Source: Pseudomonas peli
Lineage (GTDB): Bacteria; Pseudomonadota; Gammaproteobacteria; Pseudomonadales; Pseudomonadaceae
DNA: 64,000 bases
Direction: 5' to 3'
NCBI RefSeq assembly: GCF_900099645.1
Contig: NZ_FMTL01000001.1
Coordinates: forward strand, 434,001-498,000
The position numbers and the translations under genes were made by a program. The notes under the pieces were generated by a model. That model ran no database searches, was not told the origin of the DNA, and saw only the letters and a list, made by a program, of their open reading frames with translations. Positions within the stretch are counted from its first letter, which is position 1; the number at the start of each line of letters is the position of its first letter. Below, one piece after another: positions 1 to 15,892 of the stretch.

Positions 1-21
1 AGCGCAACGCAGCGAGTATCG

Positions 22-732
22 CTAGCTCTTCAGGTGCCAAAGACTGGCAATACTGCGCAAATCTTCAGGGCGAGTGACCTTGAGGTTGTCCGAGCGGCCT
101 TCGATCAGGCGCGGTGCCTGTCCAGCCCATTCGATGGCCGAGGCCTCGTCGGTAATGGCCACTCCAGCAATCAGCGCATCGGCCAGCGCACGTTGCAATT
201 CGCCAAGACGGAACATCTGCGGGGTAAAGGCCTGCCAGATGGTCGAACGATCCACCGTAGCCTGCACCCGGCCATCGGCGCCAGCACGCTTAAGCGTATC
301 GCGCGCCGGTACGGCCAACAGGCCACCCACCGGGTCATCAGCCAGCTCACTGAGCAGCAGATCCAGATCGCTGCGTGCCAGGTTGGGCCGCGCCGCATCG
401 TGCACCAGCACCCAATCCTGCTCCTGAGCGCCTAGCGCTGTGAGGCGCAGCAGGCCGCTAAGCACCGAGTCAGCACGCTCAGCACCGCCATCGGCGCGCT
501 GGATACGCGAATCGCTGGCACAACCCAGGGTCGGCCAGTAGGGATCGTCTACCGCCAGGCTGACCACTACCGCGCGCAACTGCGGATGATTGAGAAAGCA
601 CGCCAGGGTGTGTTCGATAATGCTTTTGCCGGCCAGCTGCAGGTACTGCTTGGGCCGGTCGGCGCGCATCCGGCTGCCAATGCCAGCAGCGGGGATCAAC
701 GCCCAGAAAGGAGGTAAATCAGAGGTATTCAT
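22..732 (-). CDS. ispD: 2-C-methyl-D-erythritol 4-phosphate cytidylyltransferase
   Basis: Transfers CMP from CTP to MEP in the non-mevalonate isoprenoid pathway, in the cytosol. The 236-aa product has the nucleotide-binding loop PAAGIGSRM (residues 14-22) followed by PKQY (27-30), the VHDAARP motif near residue 110, and NLKVTRPEDL close to the C-terminus. Length and motifs are normal for IspD. Its ATG overlaps the ftsB stop by 4 nt (ATGA), so the two are probably translationally coupled. dxr, the preceding pathway step, lies 19 kb away in the same window. The stop codon is at the window edge, so the usual downstream neighbour cannot be seen. Confidence 0.97.
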   Translation of the reverse strand: MNTSDLPPFWALIPAAGIGSRMRADRPKQYLQLAGKSIIEHTLACFLNHPQLRAVVVSLAVDDPYWPTLGCASDSRIQRADGGAERADSVLSGLLRLTALGAQEQDWVLVHDAARPNLARSDLDLLLSELADDPVGGLLAVPARDTLKRAGADGRVQATVDRSTIWQAFTPQMFRLGELQRALADALIAGVAITDEASAIEWAGQAPRLIEGRSDNLKVTRPEDLRSIASLWHLKS

Positions 733-1010
733 TCAGCCAACTGATAGAGGGTTTCGCCCTCTTTGAGCATGCCCAGCTCATGTCGCGCACGCTCTTCGAC
801 AGTTTCCATACCGCTTTTCAGCTCCAGCACTTCCGCTTCGAGAATCCGGTTGCGCTCTTGCAACTGCTGGTTCTCGCCCTGCTGATCGGCGATCTGCTGC
901 TGCAACTGGGCCACTTGCGCCAGGCTGCCATCGCCGACCCACAGGCGATACTGTAGACCTGCCAACACGGCAATCAGCACGATAAATACCCAGTAAAAGT
1001 TATTGCGCAT
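729..1010 (-). CDS. ftsB: cell division protein FtsB
   Basis: Small bitopic inner-membrane divisome protein that pairs with FtsL and FtsQ through a coiled coil. I start it at MRNNFYWVF, giving 93 aa. The longer frame adds 23 residues that are translated from the eno terminator and do not look like protein. A single membrane segment spans about residues 4-20, followed by a Gln/Glu-rich coiled coil at about 30-65 (AQLQQQIADQQGENQQLQER) and a conserved C-terminal tail (ERARHELGMLKEGET). It lies after eno and overlaps ispD by 4 nt, the standard gammaproteobacterial eno-ftsB-ispD order. Confidence 0.95.
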   Translation of the reverse strand: MRNNFYWVFIVLIAVLAGLQYRLWVGDGSLAQVAQLQQQIADQQGENQQLQERNRILEAEVLELKSGMETVEERARHELGMLKEGETLYQLAE

Positions 1011-1031
1011 AGCGTAAAAAGCTTCCGAACG

Positions 1032-1056
1032 AAAAAGGGGCGACTCGCGCCGCCCC
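1032..1056 (-). terminator. intrinsic terminator between eno and ftsB
   Basis: On the minus strand the stem GGGGCG/CGCCCC (1037-1042 with 1051-1056) is followed by five T residues (1032-1036). It sits just after the eno stop and 22 nt before the ftsB start, so it probably ends or attenuates the highly expressed eno transcript before ftsB-ispD. Confidence 0.8.
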
Positions 1057-1075
1057 TCTTTTACCATGCCTGGGT

Positions 1076-2434
<1,359 letters not shown>

Positions 2435-2444
2435 TTAACCTAGC

Positions 2445-2483
2445 GTACAACATGTACCGACTATTTAGCCAGATTGTATACAA
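2445..2483. promoter_or_regulatory. paired palindromes upstream of eno, candidate promoter
   Basis: Between kdsA and eno there is a perfect 10-bp palindrome TTGTATACAA (2474-2483) and a second palindrome with arms GTACA/TGTAC (2445-2457). On the minus strand the first contains an extended -10-like TGTATACAAT (-10 TACAAT, plus 2473-2478), about 110 nt before the eno start. I see no convincing -35. The palindromes could be an operator or simply the promoter core. Confidence 0.3.
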
Positions 2484-2510
2484 ACTGCACTTTACCGGAG
2501 ATTTGCCGTT

Positions 2511-5022
<2,512 letters not shown>

Positions 5023-5160
5023 TCAATGCCGCCGGGAAAAGCGAAGGAATACCGAAGCGGCCAATTGCAATACACCGCAATTAGCTAACCCTGCCGATTC
5101 CCAAAGGGAGTCAACAAAAGCTGTAGTAAGACGGGAGCGTAGTCTACCGGAAAGGGCTTA

Positions 5161-6477
5161 TCAGCTCAAACCTTGATCATTCGTCGGTGGCTGCCAATGC
5201 AATTGCCAACTGCCATCGGCGGCGCCCTGCAGACCTGGCAGGTTGGCAATCGCCACAACCTGGTTATCCAGACGCAGCAACGGCAGGCGATCACGGACAA
5301 AAGCCGGTACGCGCAGCTCATTGAACAAGCGCTTGAGATCGCGATGCCCACGTCCCGGTAAAAGAAGCTGATCGCCGCCCTGCCGGTAACCCAACTGCCA
5401 GTTATCCGCAGGTAACTGACCGTCAATTCGCACACTGCCGTTAGCGGGCAATGTCACCTGCTGATTACCTTGCACCGCCACATTGACCGGTACTGGAGAG
5501 CACAGCCAATCACCCGCCAACCACCACAGCCGCTCATCACTGCGATGCAACTCCCCTGCCGCCAGCTTCCAGATTGGCGCTGCATCCGGCGCTGCATCGC
5601 GCAGCGCCTGCCAGCCGGCCCAGTGCTCACTATCTGGCATCGCCGTCAGCGGACGCAGCCAGTAACGCAGGGCATTGCGCTGGCGCGGCTCACTCAGACT
5701 GCGCAGCGCTGGCAGTGCCAGATTTGGTAACCGCAGCCAGGCAAACTCGGTTGATACCTGCGCGGCGGATATATCCTGCTGCGCCAATTCATCGAGCAAC
5801 TGCGCGGCCTCACTCAAGTGCGCGGCGCTACGGGCCATACTGGCTGAGGCCTGTGGCCAGCGACCAAGCAGCGCAGGCAACACCTGACGACGCAGGTAAT
5901 TGCGCGAAAAGCGCTCATCGGCATTTGACGGGTCTTCGACCCAGGACAACTTGTGCTCACGGGCATAAGCCAACAGCTCATCGCGCGAGCAGTTGAGTAG
6001 TGGCCGAACCAGCTGCCCCGCTCCCAATGCACGACTCACTGGCATGGCCGACAACCCCTGCACGCCAGCACCGCGCAACAGGCGAAACAACAGGGTTTCA
6101 GCCTGATCATCACGATGCTGTGCAGTCAGCAGCAGTTCACCTGCGCCAAGACGAGCCGCAAAAGCCGCGTAACGAGCCTCGCGCGCCGCACGCTCAAGAC
6201 TGGCGCCTGGAGCAACCTGAACATATTCAACCTGCAACGGCACAGACAAAGCCGCGCACAGCTCACGGCAATGCGCCGGCCAGGCATCAGCCGCAGCCTG
6301 CAGGCCGTGATGAATATGAATGGCGGAAAGAGGCGGCAATGCCTCGCGTTGCGCGAGGCTGGCCAGCAGGTGCAACAGCACCGTGGAATCCAGCCCGCCG
6401 GACAAGGCTACACACCAGCCCGAGGCACTACGCCAGGGCTGGAGGGCATCACGCAAACGAATATGCACAGGAGTCAT
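5161..6477 (-). CDS. tilS: tRNA(Ile)-lysidine synthase
   Basis: Converts C34 of the CAU anticodon of a minor tRNA-Ile to lysidine, so that it reads AUA. The 438-aa product has the PP-loop ATP pyrophosphatase motif SGGLDS at residues 26-31, the usual HIHHGLQ segment near residue 55 and a C-terminal substrate-binding region (LLLPGRGHRDLKRLFNE). The ATG is 60 nt downstream of the accA stop, beyond a strong terminator, so it may use its own promoter. Essential in most bacteria. No frameshift or truncation is seen. Confidence 0.95.
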   Translation of the reverse strand: MTPVHIRLRDALQPWRSASGWCVALSGGLDSTVLLHLLASLAQREALPPLSAIHIHHGLQAAADAWPAHCRELCAALSVPLQVEYVQVAPGASLERAAREARYAAFAARLGAGELLLTAQHRDDQAETLLFRLLRGAGVQGLSAMPVSRALGAGQLVRPLLNCSRDELLAYAREHKLSWVEDPSNADERFSRNYLRRQVLPALLGRWPQASASMARSAAHLSEAAQLLDELAQQDISAAQVSTEFAWLRLPNLALPALRSLSEPRQRNALRYWLRPLTAMPDSEHWAGWQALRDAAPDAAPIWKLAAGELHRSDERLWWLAGDWLCSPVPVNVAVQGNQQVTLPANGSVRIDGQLPADNWQLGYRQGGDQLLLPGRGHRDLKRLFNELRVPAFVRDRLPLLRLDNQVVAIANLPGLQGAADGSWQLHWQPPTNDQGLS

Positions 6478-6486
6478 CGGCCAAGC

Positions 6487-6518
6487 TTAAAACAACAACG
6501 GGCCCGAAGGCCCGTTGT
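6487..6518 (-). terminator. intrinsic terminator after accA
   Basis: A 10-bp perfect stem ACAACGGGCC/GGCCCGTTGT (6495-6504 with 6509-6518) has a 4-nt loop. On the minus strand it is followed by GTTGTTTT. It sits directly upstream of the tilS start and separates accA from tilS. Confidence 0.8.
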
Positions 6519-6537
6519 ATGCGCAGCTGCCGAGCAA

Positions 6538-7488
6538 TCAGGCAATTCCGTAGCTCATCAGACGCTCATAGCGACGCTTGAGCAGCGCGTCGGTATCAAA
6601 GGTCTTGAGCATTGCCAGCTGTGTCAGCAAAGCCTGACGCACCGATTCGGCTGCAGCAGCCGGGTCGCTGTGCGCGCCACCGAGTGGCTCACCGATCACC
6701 TGATCAACAATACCCAGGCCTTTCAGGCGCTCGGCAGTGATGCCCATAGCCTCGGCAGCATCCGGCGCTTTTTCTGCGGTTTTCCACAGAATCGAGGCGC
6801 AACCTTCCGGCGAGATCACCGAATAGGTGGAGTACTGCAGCATGTTCAGCTGATCGCACACACCAATCGCCAAGGCACCACCGGAACCACCCTCACCGAT
6901 TACAGTGGCTATGATCGGGGTTTTCAGGCGCGCCATAACACGCAGGTTCCAGGCGATGGCTTCGCTCTGGTTGCGCTCTTCGGCGTCGATGCCTGGGTAG
7001 GCACCCGGGGTGTCGATAAAGGTCAGGATCGGCATCTTGAAACGTTCGGCCATTTCCATCAGGCGGCACGCCTTGCGGTAGCCCTCCGGACGCGGCATGC
7101 CGAAGTTGCGGCGCACCTTCTCGCGAATCTCACGGCCTTTTTGGTGACCGATAACCATCACCGGCTCACCATCCAGACGGGCAACGCCGCCCACCAGTGC
7201 CGCGTCGTCGGAGAAGTGGCGGTCGCCATGCAGCTCATCGAACTCGGTAAAGATGTGCTGCAGGTAATCCAGGGTGTAGGGACGGCGTGGGTGGCGCGCC
7301 AGCTGGGCGATCTGCCAGCTGCTCAGGTTGCCGAAAATGCTTTCGGTCAGCGAGCTGCTCTTGTCCTGCAGGCGGGCGATTTCATCGTTGATGTTCAACG
7401 AGTTGTCGTTACCGACCAGGCGAAGCTCTTCGATCTTGGCTTGCAGGTCGGCGATCGGCTGTTCGAAATCGAGAAAATTCGGGTTCAT
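6538..7488 (-). CDS. accA: acetyl-CoA carboxylase carboxyltransferase subunit alpha
   Basis: Alpha subunit of the carboxyltransferase that, with AccD, moves the carboxyl group from biotin to acetyl-CoA; the first committed step of fatty-acid synthesis. I start at [15 protein letters not shown] (316 aa), the standard family N-terminus; the longer frame adds nine residues from an upstream ATG without family support. Recognisable blocks are [36 protein letters not shown] and [11 protein letters not shown]. It lies between dnaE and tilS. The 168-nt upstream region contains an inverted repeat and a TATAAG -10-like hexamer on the minus strand. Confidence 0.97.
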   Translation of the reverse strand: MNPNFLDFEQPIADLQAKIEELRLVGNDNSLNINDEIARLQDKSSSLTESIFGNLSSWQIAQLARHPRRPYTLDYLQHIFTEFDELHGDRHFSDDAALVGGVARLDGEPVMVIGHQKGREIREKVRRNFGMPRPEGYRKACRLMEMAERFKMPILTFIDTPGAYPGIDAEERNQSEAIAWNLRVMARLKTPIIATVIGEGGSGGALAIGVCDQLNMLQYSTYSVISPEGCASILWKTAEKAPDAAEAMGITAERLKGLGIVDQVIGEPLGGAHSDPAAAAESVRQALLTQLAMLKTFDTDALLKRRYERLMSYGIA

Positions 7489-7582
7489 AGTCATCCGTCT
7501 TGCGTCGACGGCCAAGTGGCCGGGAGCTGTATCCGTTATCGCGCCCTACCTTATAGCAGCAGGCGCATTCAGGTCGACACCC

Positions 7583-7613
7583 GGTTCTGTACGAAAGCCT
7601 TCAAAACAGAACC
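7583..7613. repeat. inverted repeat in the dnaE-accA intergenic region
   Basis: Perfect 8-bp arms GGTTCTGT (7583-7590) and ACAGAACC (7606-7613) enclose a 15-nt spacer. There is no T-run on either side, so it is a poor intrinsic terminator. It could be an operator for accA or an RNA hairpin in a dnaE-accA read-through transcript. Confidence 0.4.
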
Positions 7614-7656
7614 CACTGGGTATCACGACCGACCGGCGAAGCCTGAGCCTCGCAAA

Positions 7657-11178
<3,522 letters not shown>

Positions 11179-11289
11179 GGCAGTCCTATACAAAACGCAA
11201 AAACGACAAGGCTGGGATTGTACAACCGCAGCAGCGCGCGACAAGCGCTACCGGGCACAGGATAACGAGGGAATTTCGCCAGCGTTGTG

Positions 11290-11886
11290 TCAGTCGTCCA
11301 ACAACGCACGTACCGGGCCAAAGGAGCGCCGGTGAATCGGGGTCGGCCCCAGGCGCCGCAGTGCTTCCAGGTGTACCGGGGTGGGGTAGCCTTTGTGGCC
11401 GGCAATGCCGTAACCGGGGTATTGCTGATCAAGCAGCTGCATCTCGCGATCACGACTGACCTTGGCCAGAATTGATGCCGCAGCAATCGCCGGCACCTGG
11501 CTATCGCCCTTGACCACAGCTGCGCTGGGCACCTGCAGTTTCGGGCAGCGATTACCATCAATCAGTGCCAGCTTGGGCGTGACACTCAGGCCCTCAACCG
11601 CGCGCTGCATGGCCAACATGGTGGCCTGCAGGATATTCAGCTGGTCGATCTCTTCCACCTCGGCACGGGCGATGCACCAGGCCAGGGCTTTTTCACGAAT
11701 CTCGTCGAAGAGTTTTTCCCGACGCGCCTCGGTCAGCTTTTTCGAATCGTTCAGGCCGAGAATCGGCCGCGCCGGATCGAGAATCACCGCCGCCGTTACC
11801 ACGGCGCCGCAAAGCGGGCCACGGCCGACTTCATCGACACCGGCCACCAGCTCCTGCACCAAAGTGAAATCCAGCCCGAGCTGCAT
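11290..11886 (-). CDS. rnhB: ribonuclease HII
   Basis: Cleaves RNA in RNA-DNA hybrids and at single misincorporated ribonucleotides. The 198-aa product shows the active-site segment [12 protein letters not shown] (catalytic D18 and E19), [16 protein letters not shown] and the late acidic-site segment [10 protein letters not shown]. The ATG overlaps the lpxB stop by one nucleotide (TGATG), so it is probably translated by coupling with lpxB. The lpxB-rnhB-dnaE order is conserved in Gammaproteobacteria. Confidence 0.96.
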   Translation of the reverse strand: MQLGLDFTLVQELVAGVDEVGRGPLCGAVVTAAVILDPARPILGLNDSKKLTEARREKLFDEIREKALAWCIARAEVEEIDQLNILQATMLAMQRAVEGLSVTPKLALIDGNRCPKLQVPSAAVVKGDSQVPAIAAASILAKVSRDREMQLLDQQYPGYGIAGHKGYPTPVHLEALRRLGPTPIHRRSFGPVRALLDD

Positions 11887-13019
11887 CAGCCGCGACCTGT
11901 CAGCTGCAGTACAGCCTGGGCCGCTTGCACCGAAGCGTCACGTCGCAGCGCCCGGTGAATCACATCAAAGCCTTCAGTTTGCACCTCGCCGCCATCCAGC
12001 AGCGGAGCCAGCAACTGGGCCAATGCTTCAGGCGTCGCAGCGTCCTGAATCATCTCAGGTACCAGCAAACGCTCAGCCAGCAGATTCGGCAGGGAAATAT
12101 AAGCGCTGGTAACCAGACGTTTGAGGATGCGATAGGTCAATGGCGCAACTTTGTAAGCCACCACCATCGGCCGCTTGTACAGCAGGGCCTCAAGGGTTGC
12201 CGTACCGGATGCGATCAGCACCGCATCACAGGCGGCCAGCACCTCATGGGAGCGGCCGTTGAGCAAGGTCAGCGGCAGATCACGGCCCACCAGCATCTGC
12301 TCAAGCTGTGCGCGACGCTCCGGGCTGGAGCACGGCAAAACAAACTGGATACCGGGGCGCAAGGTGCGCAATCGCACGGCGGCATCGAGAAACAGGCTAC
12401 CTAGGCGCGACACTTCGCCGCCACGGCTGCCCGGCATCAGGGCGACCACCGGCTGATCATGAGATAGATTCAGCGCCTCACGGGCCGCAGCACGATCTGC
12501 CTGCTGCGGGATCGTATCGGCCAGCGGGTGGCCGACAAAACGCACCGGTACCTGATGATCTTGATAGAACTGCGCCTCGAACGGGAACAGGGTCAGCATC
12601 AGGTCGCAGGCTTCGCGAATCTTCAGCACGCGCTTCTGCCGCCAGGCCCATACGGACGGGCTGACGTAATGCACGGTCTTGATGCCAGCCTGACGCAGCT
12701 TGAGTTCTAGGGTCAGGTTGAAATCCGGCGCATCGATGCCGATAAACACATCCGGCTTTTCGGCAATCAGGGTGTTGATCAGACGTTTGCGCCGCGACAG
12801 CAATTCGGGAAGGCGACCCAATACCTCGACCAGGCCCATCACCGACAGACGCTCCATCGGAAAATAGGAATTCAGCCCCTGGGCTTGCATCAGCGGGCCA
12901 CCGACACCGATAAATTCGATCTGTGGGTATTGGGCTTTGAGGGCCTGCATCAGGCCCGCACCAAGAATATCGCCAGACGCCTCGCCAGCGACCAGCGCGA
13001 CACGCATCAGGTCAGTCAT
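11886..13019 (-). CDS. lpxB: lipid-A-disaccharide synthase
   Basis: Inner-membrane-associated glycosyltransferase (family 19) that joins UDP-2,3-diacylglucosamine and lipid X into the lipid A disaccharide. The 377-aa product begins with [18 protein letters not shown] and includes [16 protein letters not shown]-type segment [12 protein letters not shown] and [10 protein letters not shown]. It starts 3 nt after the lpxA stop and overlaps rnhB by 1 nt, in the middle of the lpxD-fabZ-lpxA-lpxB run. Confidence 0.97.
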   Translation of the reverse strand: MTDLMRVALVAGEASGDILGAGLMQALKAQYPQIEFIGVGGPLMQAQGLNSYFPMERLSVMGLVEVLGRLPELLSRRKRLINTLIAEKPDVFIGIDAPDFNLTLELKLRQAGIKTVHYVSPSVWAWRQKRVLKIREACDLMLTLFPFEAQFYQDHQVPVRFVGHPLADTIPQQADRAAAREALNLSHDQPVVALMPGSRGGEVSRLGSLFLDAAVRLRTLRPGIQFVLPCSSPERRAQLEQMLVGRDLPLTLLNGRSHEVLAACDAVLIASGTATLEALLYKRPMVVAYKVAPLTYRILKRLVTSAYISLPNLLAERLLVPEMIQDAATPEALAQLLAPLLDGGEVQTEGFDVIHRALRRDASVQAAQAVLQLTGRG

Positions 13020-13022
13020 AAA

Positions 13023-13799
13023 TTATCGGGTAATGCCGCGGCTTGAAGCCTGAATAGAATCGCGGAAGATAGCGACTTCGGGGAACTCTGCAGACGACTC
13101 GGCCAGCTCGGCCATCGCCTGCTCAACCGTAAGGCCCTGGCGATAGACAATCTTGTAGGCACGGCGCAAGGCAGCAATGGCCTCGGCGCTGAAACCGCGA
13201 CGGCGCATGCCTTCGAAGTTCATGCTGCGCGCTTCGGCCGGGTTACCGAATACGGTGACAAATGCCGGTACATCCTTGCCAATCGCCGTGCCCATACCGG
13301 AAAAGCTGTGCGCACCGATACGGCAGAATTGATGGACCAGGGTGTAGCCGGAAAGAATCGCCCAGTCATCGACCCACACATGCCCAGCCAGCGCAGTGTT
13401 GTTGACCAGGATGCAATGGTTACCGATCACGCTGTCATGGCCAATATGGGCATAGGCCATGATCAGATTGTGGTCACCCAAGGTGGTTTCGCTGCGATCC
13501 TGCACGGTGCCGCGGTGGATGGTGACACCCTCGCGAATCACATTGTGGTCGCCAATGACCAGCCGAGTCGCCTCGCCCTGGTACTTGAGGTCAGGTGTGT
13601 CTTCACCCACCGAAGAGAACTGATAGATGCGGTTGTGTTTACCGATCCGCGTCGGCCCCTTGAGGATCACATGGGGGCCGATCACTGTACCCTCGCCAAT
13701 TTCTACATCGGCCCCAACTATCGACCAAGGGCCGACGACGACGTCGTCAGCCAACTTGGCGCTGGGATCGATGATGGCGCGAGGGTCAATCAAACTCAT
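13023..13799 (-). CDS. lpxA: UDP-N-acetylglucosamine acyltransferase
   Basis: First step of lipid A synthesis: moves a 3-hydroxyacyl chain from ACP to UDP-GlcNAc. The start at [16 protein letters not shown] (258 aa) overlaps the fabZ stop by 4 nt (ATGA); the longer frame runs 66 nt into fabZ and is not conserved. Many left-handed beta-helix hexapeptide repeats fill residues 1-190 (for example [13 protein letters not shown] and [15 protein letters not shown], which holds the catalytic His). The C-terminal helical part ([20 protein letters not shown]) is typical. Confidence 0.97.
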   Translation of the reverse strand: MSLIDPRAIIDPSAKLADDVVVGPWSIVGADVEIGEGTVIGPHVILKGPTRIGKHNRIYQFSSVGEDTPDLKYQGEATRLVIGDHNVIREGVTIHRGTVQDRSETTLGDHNLIMAYAHIGHDSVIGNHCILVNNTALAGHVWVDDWAILSGYTLVHQFCRIGAHSFSGMGTAIGKDVPAFVTVFGNPAEARSMNFEGMRRRGFSAEAIAALRRAYKIVYRQGLTVEQAMAELAESSAEFPEVAIFRDSIQASSRGITR

Positions 13800-14236
13800 A
13801 GCTTGCGTTCCGCACAGATGATTTCTGCCGAGCAGACTTCCTTGCCGTCGACGCTGGCTTTGCACTCGAACTTCCAGATGCTGCGCTTGCTGCTCAGGTA
13901 ACAGGCTTCGAGGATCAGTTGATCACCCGGCACCACTGGCTGACGAAAGCGTAGCTTGTCGGAGCCGACAAAGTAATACAGGGTGCCATCGGAGGGCTTC
14001 AGGTCCATCATCTTGAAACCGAGAATGCCGGCTGCCTGAGCCATAGCTTCGATGATCAACACGCCGGGCATAATCGGGTGCTCAGGGAAATGCCCGTTGA
14101 AAAACGGCTCATTGATGCTGACATTCTTGTAGGCACGAATTCGCTTGCCTTCAATATCCAGCTCAGCCACCCGGTCCACCAAGAGGAACGGGTAGCGGTG
14201 CGGCAAGTATTCACGAATCTGGTTAATGTCCATCAT
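13796..14236 (-). CDS. fabZ: 3-hydroxyacyl-ACP dehydratase FabZ
   Basis: Dehydrates 3-hydroxyacyl-ACP in fatty-acid elongation. It competes with LpxA and LpxD for the same substrate, which fits its place inside the lpx operon. The 146-aa hotdog-fold product has the active-site stretch [20 protein letters not shown] with catalytic H49 and E63. Its stop overlaps the lpxA start by 4 nt. An intrinsic terminator lies between lpxD and this gene, so fabZ-lpxAB-rnhB may also have a separate promoter or be attenuated. Confidence 0.97.
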   Translation of the reverse strand: MMDINQIREYLPHRYPFLLVDRVAELDIEGKRIRAYKNVSINEPFFNGHFPEHPIMPGVLIIEAMAQAAGILGFKMMDLKPSDGTLYYFVGSDKLRFRQPVVPGDQLILEACYLSSKRSIWKFECKASVDGKEVCSAEIICAERKL

Positions 14237-14252
14237 GTGCAGAGAAGCCTGT

Positions 14253-14285
14253 AAGAGAAAAAAGAGAAGCCGGCAAACACCGGCT
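14253..14285 (-). terminator. intrinsic terminator/attenuator between lpxD and fabZ
   Basis: On the minus strand the stem AGCCGG/CCGGCT (14268-14273 with 14280-14285) with a 6-nt loop is followed by a T-rich tract, TCTCTTTTTTCTC. It starts at the lpxD stop and ends about 17 nt before the fabZ start. The placement inside an otherwise continuous lipid A operon suggests partial termination. Confidence 0.7.
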
Positions 14286-15343
14286 CAGGCATCAGATGAA
14301 GTGTCGGCGGTTGGGGTCACGGCCGCCAGCTGCTTTTCCAACTGTTGCAGGCGGCGCGCCATATCATCCAACTGACGAATCCGTGCCGCGCTCTTGCGCC
14401 ATTCAGCAGCTGGCTGCATGGCGGTGCCCGAGGAATAGGACCCCGGTTCAGTTATCGAACGTGTGACCATGGTCATACCGGTGACAAATACGTTGTCGCA
14501 CACCTCGATGTGCCCAACCATGCCCACACCACCGGCGATCATGCAGTTCTTGCCAATCTTGGTACTGCCGGAAATACCCGCGCAACCGGCCATGGCCGTG
14601 TTGTCGCCGATCTGCACGTTGTGCGCGATCATGATCTGGTTATCCAGCTTCACTCCATTACCAATCAGCGTGTCTGAGAGTGCGCCACGGTCGACAGTGG
14701 TATTGGCGCCTATCTCGACGTCATCACCGATGGTCACCCCACCGATCTGCGCGATCTTCTGCCACACGCCCTTCTCGTTGGCAAAGCCGAAGCCCTCACC
14801 GCCGATCACCGCGCCAGATTGAATAACCACCCGCTTGCCGATCCGTACATCGTGATACAGCGTTACTCGCGGGGCCAGCCAACCGCCCTCGCCGATCAAC
14901 GAGCGCGCGCCGACAACGCAATGCGCACCTACCGTTACGCCAGCCGCAATCCGTGCACCACTCTCAATCACCGCATAGGCGCCGATACTGGCAGTCGCAT
15001 CGATCTGTGCATCCGCAGCTACCACAGCAGTGGGGTGCACGCCAGGCAATGCCTGGGGCTTACGGTCAAACAGATGTGAAAGTTCGGCGTAGGCCAGATA
15101 GGGATTAGCAACGACCAAGACATTGCCGGCATAGCCTTCGGCATCAGCTGCGGTCAACAGCACCGCGCCTGACTGGCAGCCCGAGAGAAACTTACGGTAT
15201 TGCGCATTTGCGAGAAAGCTCAGCTGATCAGCGCCGGCTTCCTGCAAGGTAGCCAAGCCGCTGATCGGCTTGCCTGTGTCGCCACGCAAGGTAGCGCCCA
15301 GACGCTCGGCCAGCTGGCCAAGGGTATAAACCGTTGCACTCAT
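14285..15343 (-). CDS. lpxD: UDP-3-O-(3-hydroxyacyl)glucosamine N-acyltransferase
   Basis: Third step of lipid A synthesis: adds the second 3-hydroxyacyl chain. The 352-aa product has an N-terminal uridine-binding domain (about 1-100), a long left-handed beta-helix of hexapeptide repeats (about 105-300, for example [20 protein letters not shown] with the conserved active-site His) and a short C-terminal coiled coil ([19 protein letters not shown]). It starts 2 nt after the skp stop, giving the conserved bamA-skp-lpxD order. Confidence 0.97.
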   Translation of the reverse strand: MSATVYTLGQLAERLGATLRGDTGKPISGLATLQEAGADQLSFLANAQYRKFLSGCQSGAVLLTAADAEGYAGNVLVVANPYLAYAELSHLFDRKPQALPGVHPTAVVAADAQIDATASIGAYAVIESGARIAAGVTVGAHCVVGARSLIGEGGWLAPRVTLYHDVRIGKRVVIQSGAVIGGEGFGFANEKGVWQKIAQIGGVTIGDDVEIGANTTVDRGALSDTLIGNGVKLDNQIMIAHNVQIGDNTAMAGCAGISGSTKIGKNCMIAGGVGMVGHIEVCDNVFVTGMTMVTRSITEPGSYSSGTAMQPAAEWRKSAARIRQLDDMARRLQQLEKQLAAVTPTADTSSDA

Positions 15344-15345
15344 GA

Positions 15346-15849
15346 TCAGCGCAGCTGATTCATGCGCTCGATAACCTGGCGGGTGATGTCGAACTGAGGT
15401 TTGACATCAATCACCGCACCGCGCTCAAGCACCAGGTCGAAGTTACCGGTCTTGATCACTTCTTCCACGGCCTTGTCCAGGTTCGGCTTGAGCTTTTTCA
15501 GCATTTCACGATCAGCCACGGCCTTGGACTCATTCAGCTCCTTGGACTGGAACTGGAAGTCACGAGCTTTTTGCTTGAATTCAAGCTCCAGGCGCTCGCG
15601 CTCAGCGGTCTGCATTTTTTCGCCGTCTTTAACTAGACGGTCCTGAATGCGCTTGGCGTCGCTTTCCAGGGTTTTCAGCTTGTTCAACTGCGGGCCGAAT
15701 TTCTTCTCGGCGTCCACAGCGTAACGCTTGGCAGCATCAGATTCCAGCAAGGCCATTTGGTAATTCAGTACGGCTACTTTCATCTCGGCAAAAGCCGGGG
15801 TTGCCAGCAGGGCAACGCTTAACAAAACTAGTTGAGTCAACTTACGCAC
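15346..15849 (-). CDS. skp: periplasmic chaperone Skp/OmpH
   Basis: Periplasmic chaperone that carries unfolded outer-membrane proteins to the BAM complex. The start is a GTG at 15849 with AGGAG 8 nt upstream, giving 167 aa. The protein then begins with a textbook signal peptide ([21 protein letters not shown], cleaved before EMKV), which the longer 198-aa frame would bury. The mature protein is largely long charged coiled-coil helices (about residues 45-115), as in the Skp jellyfish fold. It sits between bamA and lpxD. Confidence 0.93.
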   Translation of the reverse strand: MRKLTQLVLLSVALLATPAFAEMKVAVLNYQMALLESDAAKRYAVDAEKKFGPQLNKLKTLESDAKRIQDRLVKDGEKMQTAERERLELEFKQKARDFQFQSKELNESKAVADREMLKKLKPNLDKAVEEVIKTGNFDLVLERGAVIDVKPQFDITRQVIERMNQLR

Positions 15850-15892
15850 GGTGCAACTCCTGCAAAACTGTTGGTATTCAAAAATCCGACGC

